Source of the DNA: Plantago ovata
Taxonomy: Eukaryota; Streptophyta; Magnoliopsida; Lamiales; Plantaginaceae
NCBI GenBank assembly: GCA_028274465.1
Contig: CM051456.1
Coordinates: 44,018,870 to 44,082,869, forward strand
Direction: 5' to 3'
Length of the DNA stretch: 64,000 nucleotides
This document shows positions 48,195-60,287 of this stretch, piece after piece. The notes below the pieces were generated by a model that did no database searches, had not been told where the DNA came from, and saw only the letters and a program-made list of their open reading frames with translations. Both the position numbers and the translations under genes were made by a program. Numbering within the stretch: position 1 is the stretch's first letter; the number at the start of each line of letters is the position of its first letter.

Positions 48195-48386
48195 TCGAGG
48201 TTGAAATTGTTGAAGCGGGCTACTGGAGGCCATCTGGGGAGGTGTATGGTGTGGACTAATAGTGCTTTTGAGAAGCTTGCTGAGGTGTATCATGTATGGA
48301 AATTTTGACAAGGGTTCCAGTGAAGGTGACGAAGGGGTGTGTTTTGCCGAAGGCGAAGATGGTGAATGCTGATTTGGCGAGGATTA
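48195..48386 (+). pseudogene. RPL4: Ribosomal protein uL4 (RPL4) fragment
   Basis: About 60 codons in the plus direction with two frame changes. The first part reads [15 protein letters not shown] and [14 protein letters not shown]; next, in another frame, [10 protein letters not shown]; then GCVLPKAKMVNADLARI. These match successive parts of the plant uL4 core, and in intact uL4 the last motif would continue into INSDE. The fragment stops at the T2 insertion (48387). No intron is visible. The rest of the gene could lie beyond T2, outside the window. A pseudogene is the simplest reading; a real exon that has since decayed cannot be excluded. Confidence 0.75.
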
Positions 48387-49270
48387 TGATGAACGTATTT
48401 TTTACGCGTTCATCTTGTCTTTTTTGCCTTCTTTTGCTATTTTTTTGCTTTGTTTTTTGGTTAGTTTTGTAGAATAGTGTCACGTTTTGTGTTTTTTGCA
48501 TTTTTAGACACTTACGTACGAAACTGTGTTTTTGGAGCTAAAAACGAAGCATTTTGGATGAAAAATGACACCGTTGAAGTTCCTTGTTCCCCATGGATAT
48601 GTTCGTCAGTGCCCTTAGTTCGAGTTAAGCCAAGAATCGCATTCAGAAGAATTTAGCCTTACCTTGGAAGCAAATTCAAAAGTTTGGGTGGAAGTTTTGG
48701 ATTCATTCGAGTGTGCAAGATTGACACAGCCTAGCAATTATTGCCATAACGTTTTCACAAGGCATTGGATTGACCTCGAACCAACTTCCTCGCGTATCTA
48801 ACTCAAAGGGCTATCCAACAACATATTATACACCCCGATCCGACATCATATGAGCCCTATATGGAGCTACTGTTTTTAGCTTTCTGCTAAGCGAGCCGCT
48901 TCATATTTTCCAAGCGAGTCACTTGGAGACAGATCCAGATCGCAATTTTGGCATTTAAACTTGATTTTCGATTACTTTTTCTGATTCCTTTAACTTTGTA
49001 ATTGCTTTGGAGAGCTTTGAGAGGCTCCATAGCTTAGAACCACTGTCTAGAAGCTTGATTAACATCAAAGGAATGGAGAATTACATTCGGATTCATCTTC
49101 ATTGTATCCTTATTTGTGAGATTTGGGCATTCTATTCTAACTCTTTTAATTATAATTAGGTCCCGAGAGAACGACACTCGGGAACATCTTACCGTTGCAC
49201 TAAACTCTTTTGTGTAGTGAATATGTGTTCTTTGGCTTATACAAATTTAATTTTAATTCTTACGACATCA
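48387..49270 (+). repeat. T2 5' LTR
   Basis: An 884-bp LTR from TGATGAACGTATTTTTTAC to TTACGACATCA, clearly related to T1 LTRs at both ends but about 500 bp shorter. Its first bases form a perfect 8-bp inverted repeat (GATGAACG...CGTTCATC). One loose palindrome pair lies at about 48890-48925. Confidence 0.88.
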
Positions 49271-49275
49271 AAATT

Positions 49276-49292
49276 TGGCGCCGTTGCCGGGG
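49276..49292 (+). promoter_or_regulatory. Primer binding site, tRNA-Asp (T2)
   Basis: TGGCGCCGTTGCCGGGG, an exact complement of the tRNA-Asp 3' end, five bases after the LTR. Confidence 0.9.
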
Positions 49293-49486
49293 ACTTAGAT
49301 CCTTTGGTTTAGTGTTTAACTTTTGTTTTTCAGTTGACTTCACTTTCTTACCCCATTTCTTCCCCTCTATCTCTTGGTTACTTTGTGTGCTTGTGCTGTT
49401 GCTTGAGTTTTGTATATATGATAGTTAACTTTTTCTTTTGTTGCGGAACTACTCCTCTTTGCTTGTTTTTGTGTGTGTAGGAATTC

Positions 49487-50128
49487 ATGAATGACTCATA
49501 TTGTGAGTTTTATGGGGAGAATGGACATGTTGTGGATGGTTGTACGAAGCATAAGTTCCAGGTGTTGTATGGGAAACCTGGAAGGTCTTGTATAGCCTTG
49601 GATGAAGAGTGCAAGAATTTTTATGTCGACCCTTCATACTACTCAATCCTTCCCACATACAATGGATTTGAGAATCCTAGAGAATTCTTGGAGAAATTCG
49701 AGGCTGGAGTGTTGAGGCTTCCTCATATAAATGAAGAGGGAATTCTTCTATCACATGAACAGATTTGCATTTGCACGTTTGGTGCAGCTATGAGAGGATC
49801 GGCTACAGAATGGATTAGATTTAACCGGGAGGGGTCATTGGGAACCTGGAGTGGAATAGCTAATAGTTTTTTGAAATGGAATTCTATACGTTTCATGCCA
49901 TTGACATCTCGCTTCGCCACCACACCACCAGAAGTTGCCATAGTTGATTTGGAGGAATGTAGCGAATAGTATGTTTATGCAACATCTTCATTATCTATGC
50001 TTGATTCCACATCATTACTTGAGGATGGACTGATTCCAGAACCAACATGCTTAGATATTTTTGAGCCGGTTTGCACGGGAGAAGATACATACACGCTCAT
50101 CCTAGAGATCACTTGCATAAGCAGCTAA
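49487..50128 (+). pseudogene. T2 gag (one in-frame stop)
   Basis: A 214-codon frame from MNDSYCEFYGENGHV to a TAA at 50126-50128, broken by a TAG at 49967-49969. Near the N-terminus CEFYGENGHVVDGC looks like a CCHC knuckle whose second cysteine has become tyrosine; its place before the gag core is unusual compared with T1. The core has YNGFENPREFLEKFEAGVL and SLGTWSGIANSFLKW, the tryptophan motif of Ty3-type Gag. After the TAG the frame continues in an acidic stretch (LEDGLIPEPTCLDIFEP). No protease. It is a third gag type, different from T1 and from G3. Confidence 0.75.
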
Positions 50129-51288
50129 TTTGGGAGTTTTGATCTTTTTTTTTAATTTTTATTTTCCCTCTGATTCCTTTAGTTACTTCTTAGATTTTGA
50201 TTTTGTTAATTTAGTTCATTTTAATTTTCAGGGAATCATGGACTTGCTTGAGGACTTGAGGAGAGGAGCCAAAGATGGTTCCCAAAATGCAAGGTAAAAT
50301 GGAATGGATGCTCGAGATTCGTTTCCATTTGATAATGGATAGCACAGAGTGGTAATGCATTGTTAGTAGTGTAGTTCTTCCTTTTTGCATTTAGATTGTC
50401 TCACGTCTACTTTCCATTTGCGAAGTTTTGACCCAATGATGAAATTCAAGGAGAAAATTGAGTTTTTGACACCTTCAGGTCCAAGCGTTTAGCCTGCCTC
50501 ACTAGGCGCTTCACCTATGGAAACTGCAGTTTGAGCCTCCATTCTACGGCAGCAGTTTCCTGCTGGCTAAGCGGCCAACTGAGCCAGGCGCTTCACCTGG
50601 CCAGGCGATTCGACTGGCTCTGCCAAGCGCTTAGCCTGAACCTCGGTGTCAAATTTCTCCCTCATTTACATCATTCGGCTCTCGTTTCTCACTTGTTTCT
50701 TGAGTTTGCAGGCACATACTGACTTTTTGGAGTTCGACACGAACCATTTTATCAGAGAAGCATACTTTCAGTCCAATTTCTCCTTTCTTGTCAACTTTTC
50801 TTTGCTCGAAGATGAGCAAAAGTTTAGGTTTGGGGAGGGCTCATTGGATTTTTCAGTATGATCTGCTCTTTTGGTTCGTACAGGACTTTTAGCTCAAGCT
50901 ATCTTGTGATTTGTTGTGTGTTTCCCTTTTTGCATGCATTTCATCCTTAGATTAGTTGTTGCATGTCATTGTGTGTGGAGTTTATTGCCAAGTTTTTTGA
51001 ACTATTTTATTGAGTAGACTAAGTGCTTATGACCATTGACCATATGTTGCATCACTTCGCAAGTAGTTTGAGGCTTGTCTCGCTTAGTATGTCACATTCG
51101 CATGTGCACTAGTTAAGCTTAGTAGTCTCGACGTCACCTTGTGTGGTGTTTCTTCTGCTACGGTTCACGAATATGAAATGATGCATGTTAGAGTCTACGG
51201 TTGTAACCCTGTAATTATGTACTTAAGAGGCGACAAGTTCTTCACCTCCATTAGAGATTGCCAAATGCCTAGAAGGAGGTAGCGTGGG
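50129..51288 (+). other. T2 3' non-coding region (first part)
   Basis: Contains a degenerate AGGCGCTT-type palindrome cluster (50479-50640), then sequence homologous to T1 3' DNA, including GGTTTGGGGAGGG at about 50827. G4 inserts at 51289. No further gene found. Confidence 0.75.
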
Positions 51289-52735
51289 TGATGAACGTGG
51301 GTTTGTCGGGTCCCGATTCAGCAAATAAATTTGTTATTTAGCCAAAGGCAATTCACAACTACAACGAAAACCGTAGTGTAGCAGTAGAATGACCTCGAGT
51401 GTCGTTCTCTAAGGACTATAACTAGCTTTATCTATTTAACTAAGAATATAAAAACAACAGACGTAAAAGCAAAGGTTTTTCTAACAGATAATGGAGATTG
51501 GTGATAGTATGATCCTTCAAAGCATAACGGGTCAATAATCATGCGTAAATTCCTCGGTCTTGCATGGAGATCTTTGATCAATCTAATGTCCTGTTGCAAT
51601 TATTAAGCACTACGAAGATAAAGAATGGAGATTGGTGATAGTATGATCCTTCAAAGCATAACGGGTCAATAATCATGCGTAAATTCCTCGGTCTTGCATG
51701 GAGATCTTTGATCAATCTAATGTCCTGTTGCAATTATTAAGCACTACGAAGATAAAGGTACTGACAAGTCAAGCACTATTGTCCAATTGTGTTCCGTAAT
51801 TATTCAACACTACGAAGATAAACATGCGCATAGGTCGACGAGGGTCCAATTGTGCATAATAATTAATACAACATACGAGAATTTAGGCTGAGCCTGATCA
51901 ACGAAATAAAGCAATAACACGGAGTATAATGCGCGATATAGCCATTAGCATGATTATCTTCCCTTCGCTAAGAATTCACATACTACCACCAACGATAAGT
52001 TTAGCTACTCATAATAGGCATGCAATCAACATAAATCATAGAAGAAAACATGTTGAAAGATATATAAAAATAAGTAGAATAAACTATAAGATACAATGTT
52101 ACCGAAGGTTGTCAATCTCCGAAGAATTTCGATCCTACAAGCTCCAATCTTCTATGAAAAAGTGTCTCCTAAGCTACGAACCCCCAGAACATGCTCTAGG
52201 AAGTCCCAACCTAAAACTACAGAGAAAGGTGAGAGAATAGGTCTAGAAAAGTATGAATTTCGGAGAAAAACTGAGCAACTATATATAGGCTACGAAAAAG
52301 TGTGGGGCGATTCGCCCCACACACCGGGCGGTTCGCCCCGTATGGGGCGAGTCGCCCCACGTCCCGGGCGGTTCGCCCGGGAGTAATTTTCGCGGAACTC
52401 CGCGTTTTCGACGCGTTTTTGGATTTCTTCCCCTTTTCGGACTCAGTTTCTGACTTCTAGTGGCCTTCTAACCTCCAGATTCGACCCCTAGACTCCAAAT
52501 CCTATCCGGAAATCTTCAGATACTCCAAATAGGCTTCTGGAACACCAATTCCTTGTCAACTTCAATATAATTGCCCGGAAATCCTCGATTTTCAACCAAA
52601 ACTTGTAAAATAAAATATAAAGGGAAACGTGACACTATTCTATTAAAATGCACTAAAATATAGCTAAATTAACATAGAGTATAGCTAAAATAGGTGAAAA
52701 AGACTTAAATGAAAGTGTAAAATACAAATTCATCA
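51289..52735 (-). repeat. G4 3' LTR with 134-bp tandem duplication
   Basis: 1447 bp against 1312 bp in the partner. The difference is a 134-bp tandem duplication (51491-51624 and 51625-51758) found only here. Four GC palindrome units at 52303-52384. Confidence 0.93.
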
Positions 52736-54259
52736 AACTCCCCAAACCGAACCTTTGCTTGTCCTCAAGCAACTAAGCTAGACTTTAATGCAAAAAACAA
52801 TGCAAGACACAAAATGGAGTCTCATGCCAAATAAAATGAACCAATCTACTGAATCTACCAAAAAACATATGAACAAAAACCATATAAATCAAAGCATGAA
52901 TATAGGTTGAAGAATACCTCGATTGACTTATACACATCCACATAAGCACTTATGTCAAGACTAGATAGTCTCTCGTAACATTCTCTACCTGGACCTAGTC
53001 AGGGACGACGTAATGAAGAATGCTAAGATACGAATGGTTGTCCCGTGCCTATGAAACTGAGGACTTACTGTTTTTCCACCATGTTAAGACTTTCCCTCAA
53101 AGAGGTCGAACCAGTACTGACTCTCATCAAACGAAGGAGGGTTCCCTATAAAAGATAACACTCCCTTATTCTACCCATCTCTCAAGTAAAGTCTTAAGCT
53201 ATTCACCACTTCCTGAATGGCAGGACGAGGGTGGTCTAGAACAGATGACACTCAAGACAAAAAAGATAAAAAATAGAAAATTACAACACGATTACGAACA
53301 TTACAAGAATTGGAAAATGAGACACAACACTTTGCTAAACTGCTTTTTGGCTTTCTTTTTATTTTTTGGACCCTTCTTTGCTTTTTTGGGGTCTTTTTTT
53401 CTTTCTTTTTTTCTTTCCAGTTTCTTTTTTCCTTTTTTTTCTTCTTTTTCTTTTCTTTTTTCCTGGAATTTTTTTCTTTCTTTTTCTCTCTTTTTTTTAG
53501 CCAGCAGTAGCATAACAAAAAAGAGAAACAAAATGACTCACACGACTTCCCCAAACCTATTCGAAAGAGAAGGTTGGAGTACAAAATTTACGGAAAAGGA
53601 AAAATAAACTCACGATACGGAAATGAAAAACGAAAACAAGTCTAATCATGGTGTAACCCCCTCCCCAAACCTATTCGGAAGAATAGGTTATAAACAAAGG
53701 ATCACACAACCTCACACTACCTCCTTCCTAGGCATTTAGCAATCTCAAAGCTTGGTGAAGACTTGTTGCCTCTTAGGTACATAATTACTCGGGAAAACAA
53801 CCATAAGACCCTAACATGCATCATCCTATTATAAAGGCCTTCGTGAACCGCAGTAGAGAAAACACCACTAAGTGATGTCGAGACTACCAAGCTTAACTAA
53901 GTGCAATACATAAATGTGACAAACCAAGCGAGAAAAACCTCAAACAAATTCATAGAGATGAAGCATACGATTAATGGCATAGTTAGTTGATCTACCCAAT
54001 AATTCAAAAAATTCGACAATAAACTCCATATAAAACATGCAAGACTATCCTAGGATGAATGTAGTGAATGCAACCTAAAAAATCTAAGAAAGCAGTAAAA
54101 GTGCAAATGCAAATGCAAACGGATAAAACATGCAAGGTACTATACTCATCCTACCAATAACAAGCTCCAAGCTATCCACACTAGATCACATAAATCCCAT
54201 CCCCCCTCATGAAATTAACGCTAGTCCCTAGCAGTAAGAAAATGAGGAAATAAGATGTG
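52736..54259 (-). other. G4 3' non-coding region
   Basis: Polypurine complement at the LTR edge, pyrimidine tract (53350-53500), two hairpin units (about 53553 and 53668; the first is damaged by AGAATAGG to AGAGAAGG) and conserved sequence. Frames over the tract are low complexity. Confidence 0.8.
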
Positions 54260-56227
54260 ATACTAGATGTTACCCCATGGTTTGGCCTCGGTCAGCTGAG
54301 AATGCTGTTTGTGAGTTATTGGGACTGCTCTGGGAGCCTTATATATGATCATCGGGACTTGTGGTAGTGGCGGTAGTTCCATTAATAGATCGGATAGGAC
54401 CAATTCAACCATTTGTATCATCATTGTCCCTATTGTCTTCATTGTCACTATTGTCACGCACATCGTCACTAGTAGAGTTGCAGTGTCGAAGAGAATCTTC
54501 AAGATTGGCTGCCTCTGTTATGGAATCTTCCACCCGGTATCTCTCCAATAGGTTGTGAACTGTTGAAGGGGAAAGGGCAGTGGTATCAGAGCCTTCTTTT
54601 CCAATGTTTTACACCCCGTGGAGGTTACAGCGAGCTGCTCGGGTATTCAAAGGTTGTCTCCATTTTTTCCTATGTCGACCACATTCTCTACAGATGATGC
54701 TCCCGATGTCTATATGATGCTCCCTTTAGAGGTAGGCAAGGGGCACCCCAACGAGGGGCTGGGCACCCATGTCATTATGTTTTGGAACCAAGCTAGCGCT
54801 TCGGAACCTTCTAGCAACTGCGAACTCAAGATTGAATCCGTCGCGGCGAGAATGTCCCGGTGCCTTCCAGTTCACATGAACTTTGCAGTCCTTGTGATGG
54901 ATTGCTGACGTAATAATGATTTATGTCCCTTCGGTGGTGCATGAATAGGCATAGGAGTCCTTACTCCAGGTGTACTCTAGCTCCTCCTCTTGGATAATCC
55001 AAGACGTTGTTGCAAAACCCCTTGACTCGAACTCACATCTAACGAGGTCACTCTTCTTGACATGGTTGTAATCGATCCCCCTTCAATACTTCATAGTAAT
55101 CATACGGGAATGCTCCTTTCCCTTTTCATGGTTCCTACAAACAACAGTTAGTACCTCGTATGACACAAAACTGACCCATGCATATGCTAGTGTAAGAACG
55201 AAACACACAAGTGACAGAATCAACAATCGAGCTCCCCAAACCTTTAATGTCTAGCCTAGCTTCTTCATTATGCAACATACCAATGTAACTACTACATGCA
55301 ATACATCACATTATGCTCTTACTAGACAACCAATATCCTAGATAACAAGGCTCAATTCATACCATAGTAGCGAAAAATTCTAACATCATAAACCCTCATA
55401 CTCAACAATTAAGCATTCTACCTTCAAATCCACCATCATCACATCAATAAACACAATCATATGCAAGAAATCAAAGATAAAGACATAATGCAAAACAAGA
55501 TATATCATCTAGTAGCAAAATTCCCGAATCAACAATCCAAGCATAATTGAGCATGCAATTGATAGTAAATAACGCTTCTAATCATACAAACAACATACCC
55601 ATGCATCAAATAAGCATAATTGAAGCTCAAATTAGAAAACCCCCAAATTCGAAAATTAGGGTTCATAAGAAGATACCTCAGATCTGAAAATCTAATGCAT
55701 TAGGACGAAATCTATTCTGATGAAAAGATAGATCATGTAATAGGCTTCGATTGAAGCTAAAGAACACTAAATTTGGTCAAGAAATGAAGAAGTTATGATG
55801 TTTTGAAGTAATTTTCGCAAGGTTCGAATTTTGGGGAGGAAGGATGATGAAAATATGATGAAATGAGGAGAAAAGGAAGAAACTCGCGTTTTTTAACTAC
55901 TGGAACCGTGGGGCGAGTCGCCCCATGCGGGGCGATTCGCCCCTCATGGGGGGCGATTCGCCCCCCGCTCCCCGATGCGGGGAGACGGTCCTTTCGTCAG
56001 AAAACGTGGTTTTTAATCCCCGAAACCAATTTTTTCAAAAAACCACTCGAAAAATATCAATCAAACATAAGCATATACGACACAGACATGAACAAATTCG
56101 CATAGGAGAAGCAAATAGTTCAAGAATGAATGCATGCAATGAAGCGGTAAAGAAAACGATAAAAACTCCGGGTTGCCTCCGGGATAGCGCCATGGTTTAA
56201 AGTCTTTGACTCGGCTCCTGTCTGTGC
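54260..56227 (-). other. Unidentified module in G4
   Basis: Homologous to 34831-36583 in G2. It contains TGGTATCAGAGCC (54581-54593) on the plus strand, an exact tRNA-iMet-type primer sequence in the opposite sense to the element, then a plus-strand open frame at 54618-54908 (VYMMLPLEVGKGHPNEGLG). On the minus strand a frame ends in SADRGQTMG, like the G1 and G3 gag C-terminus. The GC palindrome cluster is at 55905-55985. Which strand was coding is not clear. Confidence 0.5.
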
Positions 56228-58365
56228 CTATCTCTTCTTTCTGCGGGTACTAGACTTCCCCTTCATTGATCTCCTCTCCATGCCACGGACATGTGAATAA
56301 GAAAGAATATAGGCTGCAAGACCACAGTAATGAGTAGTGAAAGAAATATCAGGCGGATCAGATATGGCTTGCAACACGTGTTGCTTGCCATCCACTTCAA
56401 TAGTGCAAGTTCTTTGGTAGATGTCCATCACGGAGCGTAGTTTAGTCAAGAACGTTCGCACTAAGAGTATGACATCCCCTGTTCCAGGTGCAGACGCCGA
56501 CATAACTACAAAATTGGTGTATACAGAAGCTTCACCAATCTTGACCAACACATTTTTCACAACGCCTTCGGGTCTCATAAAGGATTCATCCGCCAGTTGC
56601 ACAATAGCCCTATGCTCAAATAGTTTTCCAAGGCTACTCTTTTCAAACACATTCAAAGGGAGTATGTTTGAGTAGGATCCCGTGTCTAGTGTGGCACGGA
56701 CATCTTCAAGCTCTCCAATCCCTACTTTAACATCGAAACTTTTTGGGAGTGGCTCGGGATCCTCTTGCTCCTCATCACTTTCGTCAGAACCAAGGTCCTT
56801 CTCTTCTTCCTTAGCCTGTAGAAGTTCCCCCTTCTTGCAACACTCGCACTTAGCAACCTTTTTGATGGTGATTTCGTCAGGTAGATCACCAGCCAATGTA
56901 TTGGAATTCGACTTTTCAGTGTTGCTAGGCAGTTTGCCTTGTTCCCTACTTGCTCCTCGGTCGATCAACTCTTGCATCTTTTGATGGGCAAGCCTAGTGC
57001 TCTCTTCCAACCTATCAAGCCTTGCCCTAGTCTTCTCAGAATCTTCTTCATAACGTTTGAGAAAACTTTGGGTGTGATCAACCATCTTTTGCAAGTTCTC
57101 CATCAGTTGAGCCGACTTCGACTTCGGTGGCTCTTTCGGAGCGGGGTTTTCGCAGTGATCATTACCATAGTTTAGCCTACTACGGTCTTGGTTAGGGCCA
57201 TAAGTTTGGTTAGCCGGTGCATATCCTTGATTGTTTCGGAATCCTCTTCTCCAAAATCCACCTCTAGGATTCCTACCGTCTTGTCCGTAGCTAACTTCTT
57301 GAGTACCAAACTCCGTAGCAAAGACTTCCTCTTCGCCTCCTCGAGCCCAGTTGCCATCATCATACGCCAGCTCCGATCTACACATATGAGCCCCACGCCC
57401 ATAGTTCTTGCATATTCGGCATACTTCGTTCGAAACAGTTGTTCCGGTGGCGCTCTTGAAGACTTGCTTCAATTCGTTGGTAAATCACTCGAATTTATCC
57501 CCATTCCCCCTATACATAGGGGCTTCTTGAGTTGGTGGAGCTTCAGGTCCACGTCTCGTAACCGTTGCTCTTGGGTCCTTGAACTGTGACCCCTTAGCAA
57601 GCCTTTCGAAAACTGCCCAAACGGCTTCTGCGGTTTCCTCCCAAATATTACCTCGGCATTGGAAATCCACCACTTGTTGGTTCTCGAAGGTTAGTCCATT
57701 GTAGAAGTGTTGGACTAGGTCATAAAGTTCAAAACCATGGTGAGGGCACTTGTTCGTGAGATCTTGGAATCTCTCAAACGCGGTGTAGATGGTCTCATCA
57801 TAGTCCTGCTTGAATCAAGTGATGGTCTTTTCAAGGTGTGAGGGAAGTATTTCTCCACGAAAGCTGAAAAAACCTTCTCCCAAGTGTCCAGCGAGCCTGC
57901 TGGTAGAGAACTCAACCACGACTTGGCTCTGTCGCCAAGCCCCATAGCAAAAACCTTCATTCTCAACTCATCTGTTGTTATTTCAGCTCCGGGTCGTGGG
58001 AGTTGGTTGACGAAATCATCGATATCGTGCAAGTACCCCATCACATCTTCCCTTGATAAGCCATAGAACCTCGGAAGTTGTTGGAATGCGTGGTTCTTGA
58101 TTTCCAGATCTCGGGTTGCAGACGAAAGAACAATCGCCGGTCCCGTCATACAATCCTTGGTGGGTTGAACACATGCTTTCAGTTGTCTAGCTTCTTCCAT
58201 TCCGTCGAATTCCTTGAAAAGACTGTGTAGAGATTCAGAGAAATCGGTATCCTCTATTTCCTCTAGTGCACGCCTTTGAAGTAGTCGCCTTCTTTGGTGG
58301 TAGACTCTGTCGATCTCAGCAATTGAATCAGCAAGTGGTGTTCCTCTAGATCGTGTATGCGGTAT
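56228..58365 (-). pseudogene. G4 gag-protease (start lost, frameshift)
   Basis: Homologous to G2 gag-protease. The start codon at 58363-58365 is ATA where G2 has ATG. The N-terminal and core part runs to about 57830, where a deletion of about 19 bp relative to G2 shifts the frame; a stop near 57484 also separates parts. The longest piece (56228-57472) has the zinc knuckle CRICKNYGRGAHMC (histidine changed to arginine next to the glycine), the coiled-coil-like linker LEESTRLAHQKMQELID and the retropepsin-like LDTGSYSNILPL. It ends in KGKSSTRRKKR, the basic tail that G2 has lost. Not translatable as a whole. Confidence 0.85.
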
Positions 58366-58456
58366 CAGAGAGATTAAAAAGGAAAACTAAAACTAATAGA
58401 ATTAGGAATCGAAAGCTGAAAATATAAACAAATTAAACAGAAAAAAGGAGTATAGT

Positions 58457-58473
58457 CCCCAGCAACGGCGCCA
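58457..58473 (-). promoter_or_regulatory. Primer binding site, tRNA-Asp type (G4)
   Basis: CCCCAGCAACGGCGCCA, one change from the tRNA-Asp 3' end; the LTR starts at 58477. Confidence 0.85.
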
Positions 58474-58476
58474 ATT

Positions 58477-59788
58477 TGATGAACGTGGGTTTGTCGGGTC
58501 CCGATTCAGCAAATAAATTTGTTATTTAGCCAAAGGCAATTCACAACTACAACGAAAACCGTAGTGTAGTAGTAGAATGACCTCGAGTGTCGTTCTCTAA
58601 GGACTATAACTAGCTTTATCTATTTAACTAAGAATATAAAAACAGCAGACGTAAAAGCAAAGGTTTTTCTAACAGATAATGGAGATTGGTGATAGTATGA
58701 TCCTTCAAAGCATAACGGGTCAATAATCATGCGTAAATTCCTCGGTCTTGCATGGAGATCTTTGATCAATCTAATGTCCTGTTGCAATTATTAAGCACTA
58801 CGAAGATAAATGTACTGACAAGTCAAGCACTATTGTCCAATTGTGTTCCGTAATTATTCAAAACTACGAAGATAAACATGCGCATAGGTCGACGAGGGTC
58901 CAATTGTGCATAATAATTAATACAACATACGAGAATTTAGGCTGAGCCTGATCAACGAAATAAAGCAATAACACGGAGTATAATGCGCGATATAGCCATT
59001 AGCATGATTATCTTCCCTTCGCTAAGAATTCACATACTACCACCAACGATAAGTTTAGCTACTCATAATAGGCATGCAATCAACATAAATCATAGAAGAA
59101 AACATGTTGAAAGATATATAAAAAGAAGTAGAATAAACTGTAAGATACAATGTTACCGAAGGTTGTCAATCTCCGAAGAATTGCGATCCTACAAGCTCCA
59201 ATCTGCTATGAAAAAGTGTCTCCTAAGCTACGAACCCCAGAACAGGCTCTGGGAAGTCCCAACCTAAAACTACAGAGAAAGGTGAGAGAATAGGTCTGGA
59301 AAAGTATGAATTTCGGAGAAAAACTGAGCAACTATATATAGGCTACGAAAAAGTGTGGGGCGATTCGCCCCACACACCGGGCGGTTCGCCCGGTGTGGGG
59401 CGAGTCGCCCCACGTCCCGGGCGGTTCGCCCGGGAATAATTTTCGCGGAATTCCGCATTTTCGACGTGTTTTTGAATTTCTTTTCCTTTTCGGACTCGGT
59501 TTCTGACATCTAGTGGCCTTCTAACCTTCAGATTCGACCCCTAGACTCCAAATCCTATCCGGAAACCTTCAGATACTCCAAATAGGCTTCTGGAACACCA
59601 ATTCCTTGTCAACTTCAATATAATTGCCCGGAAATCCTCGATTTTCAACCAAAACCTGTAAAATAAAATCTAAAGGGAAACGTGACACTATTCTAATAAA
59701 ATGCACTAAAATATAGCTAAATTAACATAGAGGATAGCTAAAATAGGTGAAAAAGACTTAAATGAAAGTGTAAAATACACATTCATCA
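58477..59788 (-). repeat. G4 5' LTR
   Basis: A 1312-bp F LTR with four palindrome units (59355-59434). It shares with its partner the variant start GAACGTGGGTTTGTCGGG, which differs from G1 and G2. Confidence 0.94.
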
Positions 59789-59793
59789 GTGGG

Positions 59794-60061
59794 GTGTGTG
59801 ATCCTTTGTATTCTTTCGAATAAGTTTAGGGAGAGGGTTGCTTTTTGATCTTGTCTTTCGTCTTTGAGTCTTGAGTCATTGTAAAGTTAGTCTTTTTCTC
59901 TTTTTGTGCTTTGTTCTCCAACCTATTTTATCGAATAGATTTGGGGAGGCGTCTTGTAAGTTTGTCCTTTTTCTTTTCCGTGCTTTGTGCTCCAACCTAT
60001 TTTTTCGAATAGGTTTGGGGAGCTGTTTTTGTTGTCTTCTCTTTCGTAGTACTGCTGCTTG

Positions 60062-60100
<39 letters not shown>

Positions 60101-60287
60101 GAGGAAAGAAAAAGAAAGGAAAAAAATGAGAAAAACAAAAAATAAATAATAAAGTATAAGAGCCAAAAAAGTAAAAGAAGGTCGTAGCAAGCCAAAAAGC
60201 AGTCTTCGGAAGTGTCAAGTGTCTTGTAAAAATCTTGTTCTTGTGAAATTTTGGAGTTGTAAATTTTATCTTTTGTTTCGTGTCGCC
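59794..60287 (+). other. T2 3' non-coding region (second part)
   Basis: Three hairpin-like units (about 59808, 59925 and 59994), each followed by TTTGGGGAG or TTTAGGGAG, an (AT)n run (60064-60096) and a purine-rich tract (60100-60185). It matches the T1 region at 28720-29230 in reverse. Cut at 60288 by copia C. Confidence 0.8.

Larger units (their letters stand above)
51289..59788 (-). mobile_element. Ty3-like gag-protease element G4 (F family, long form)
   Basis: An 8.5-kb minus-strand element with LTRs 51289-52735 and 58477-59788, primer site, polypurine tract and the perfect target duplication GTGGG (51284-51288 and 59789-59793). The 5.7-kb interior has gag-protease, the same unidentified module as G2 and the F 3' region. 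No RT, RNase H or integrase. Confidence 0.94.

Noticed and set aside
54618..54908. Host gene on the plus strand in the G4 module
   Set aside because: The frame also exists in G2 at 35158-35394, so it travels with the element; strand and function are unresolved.
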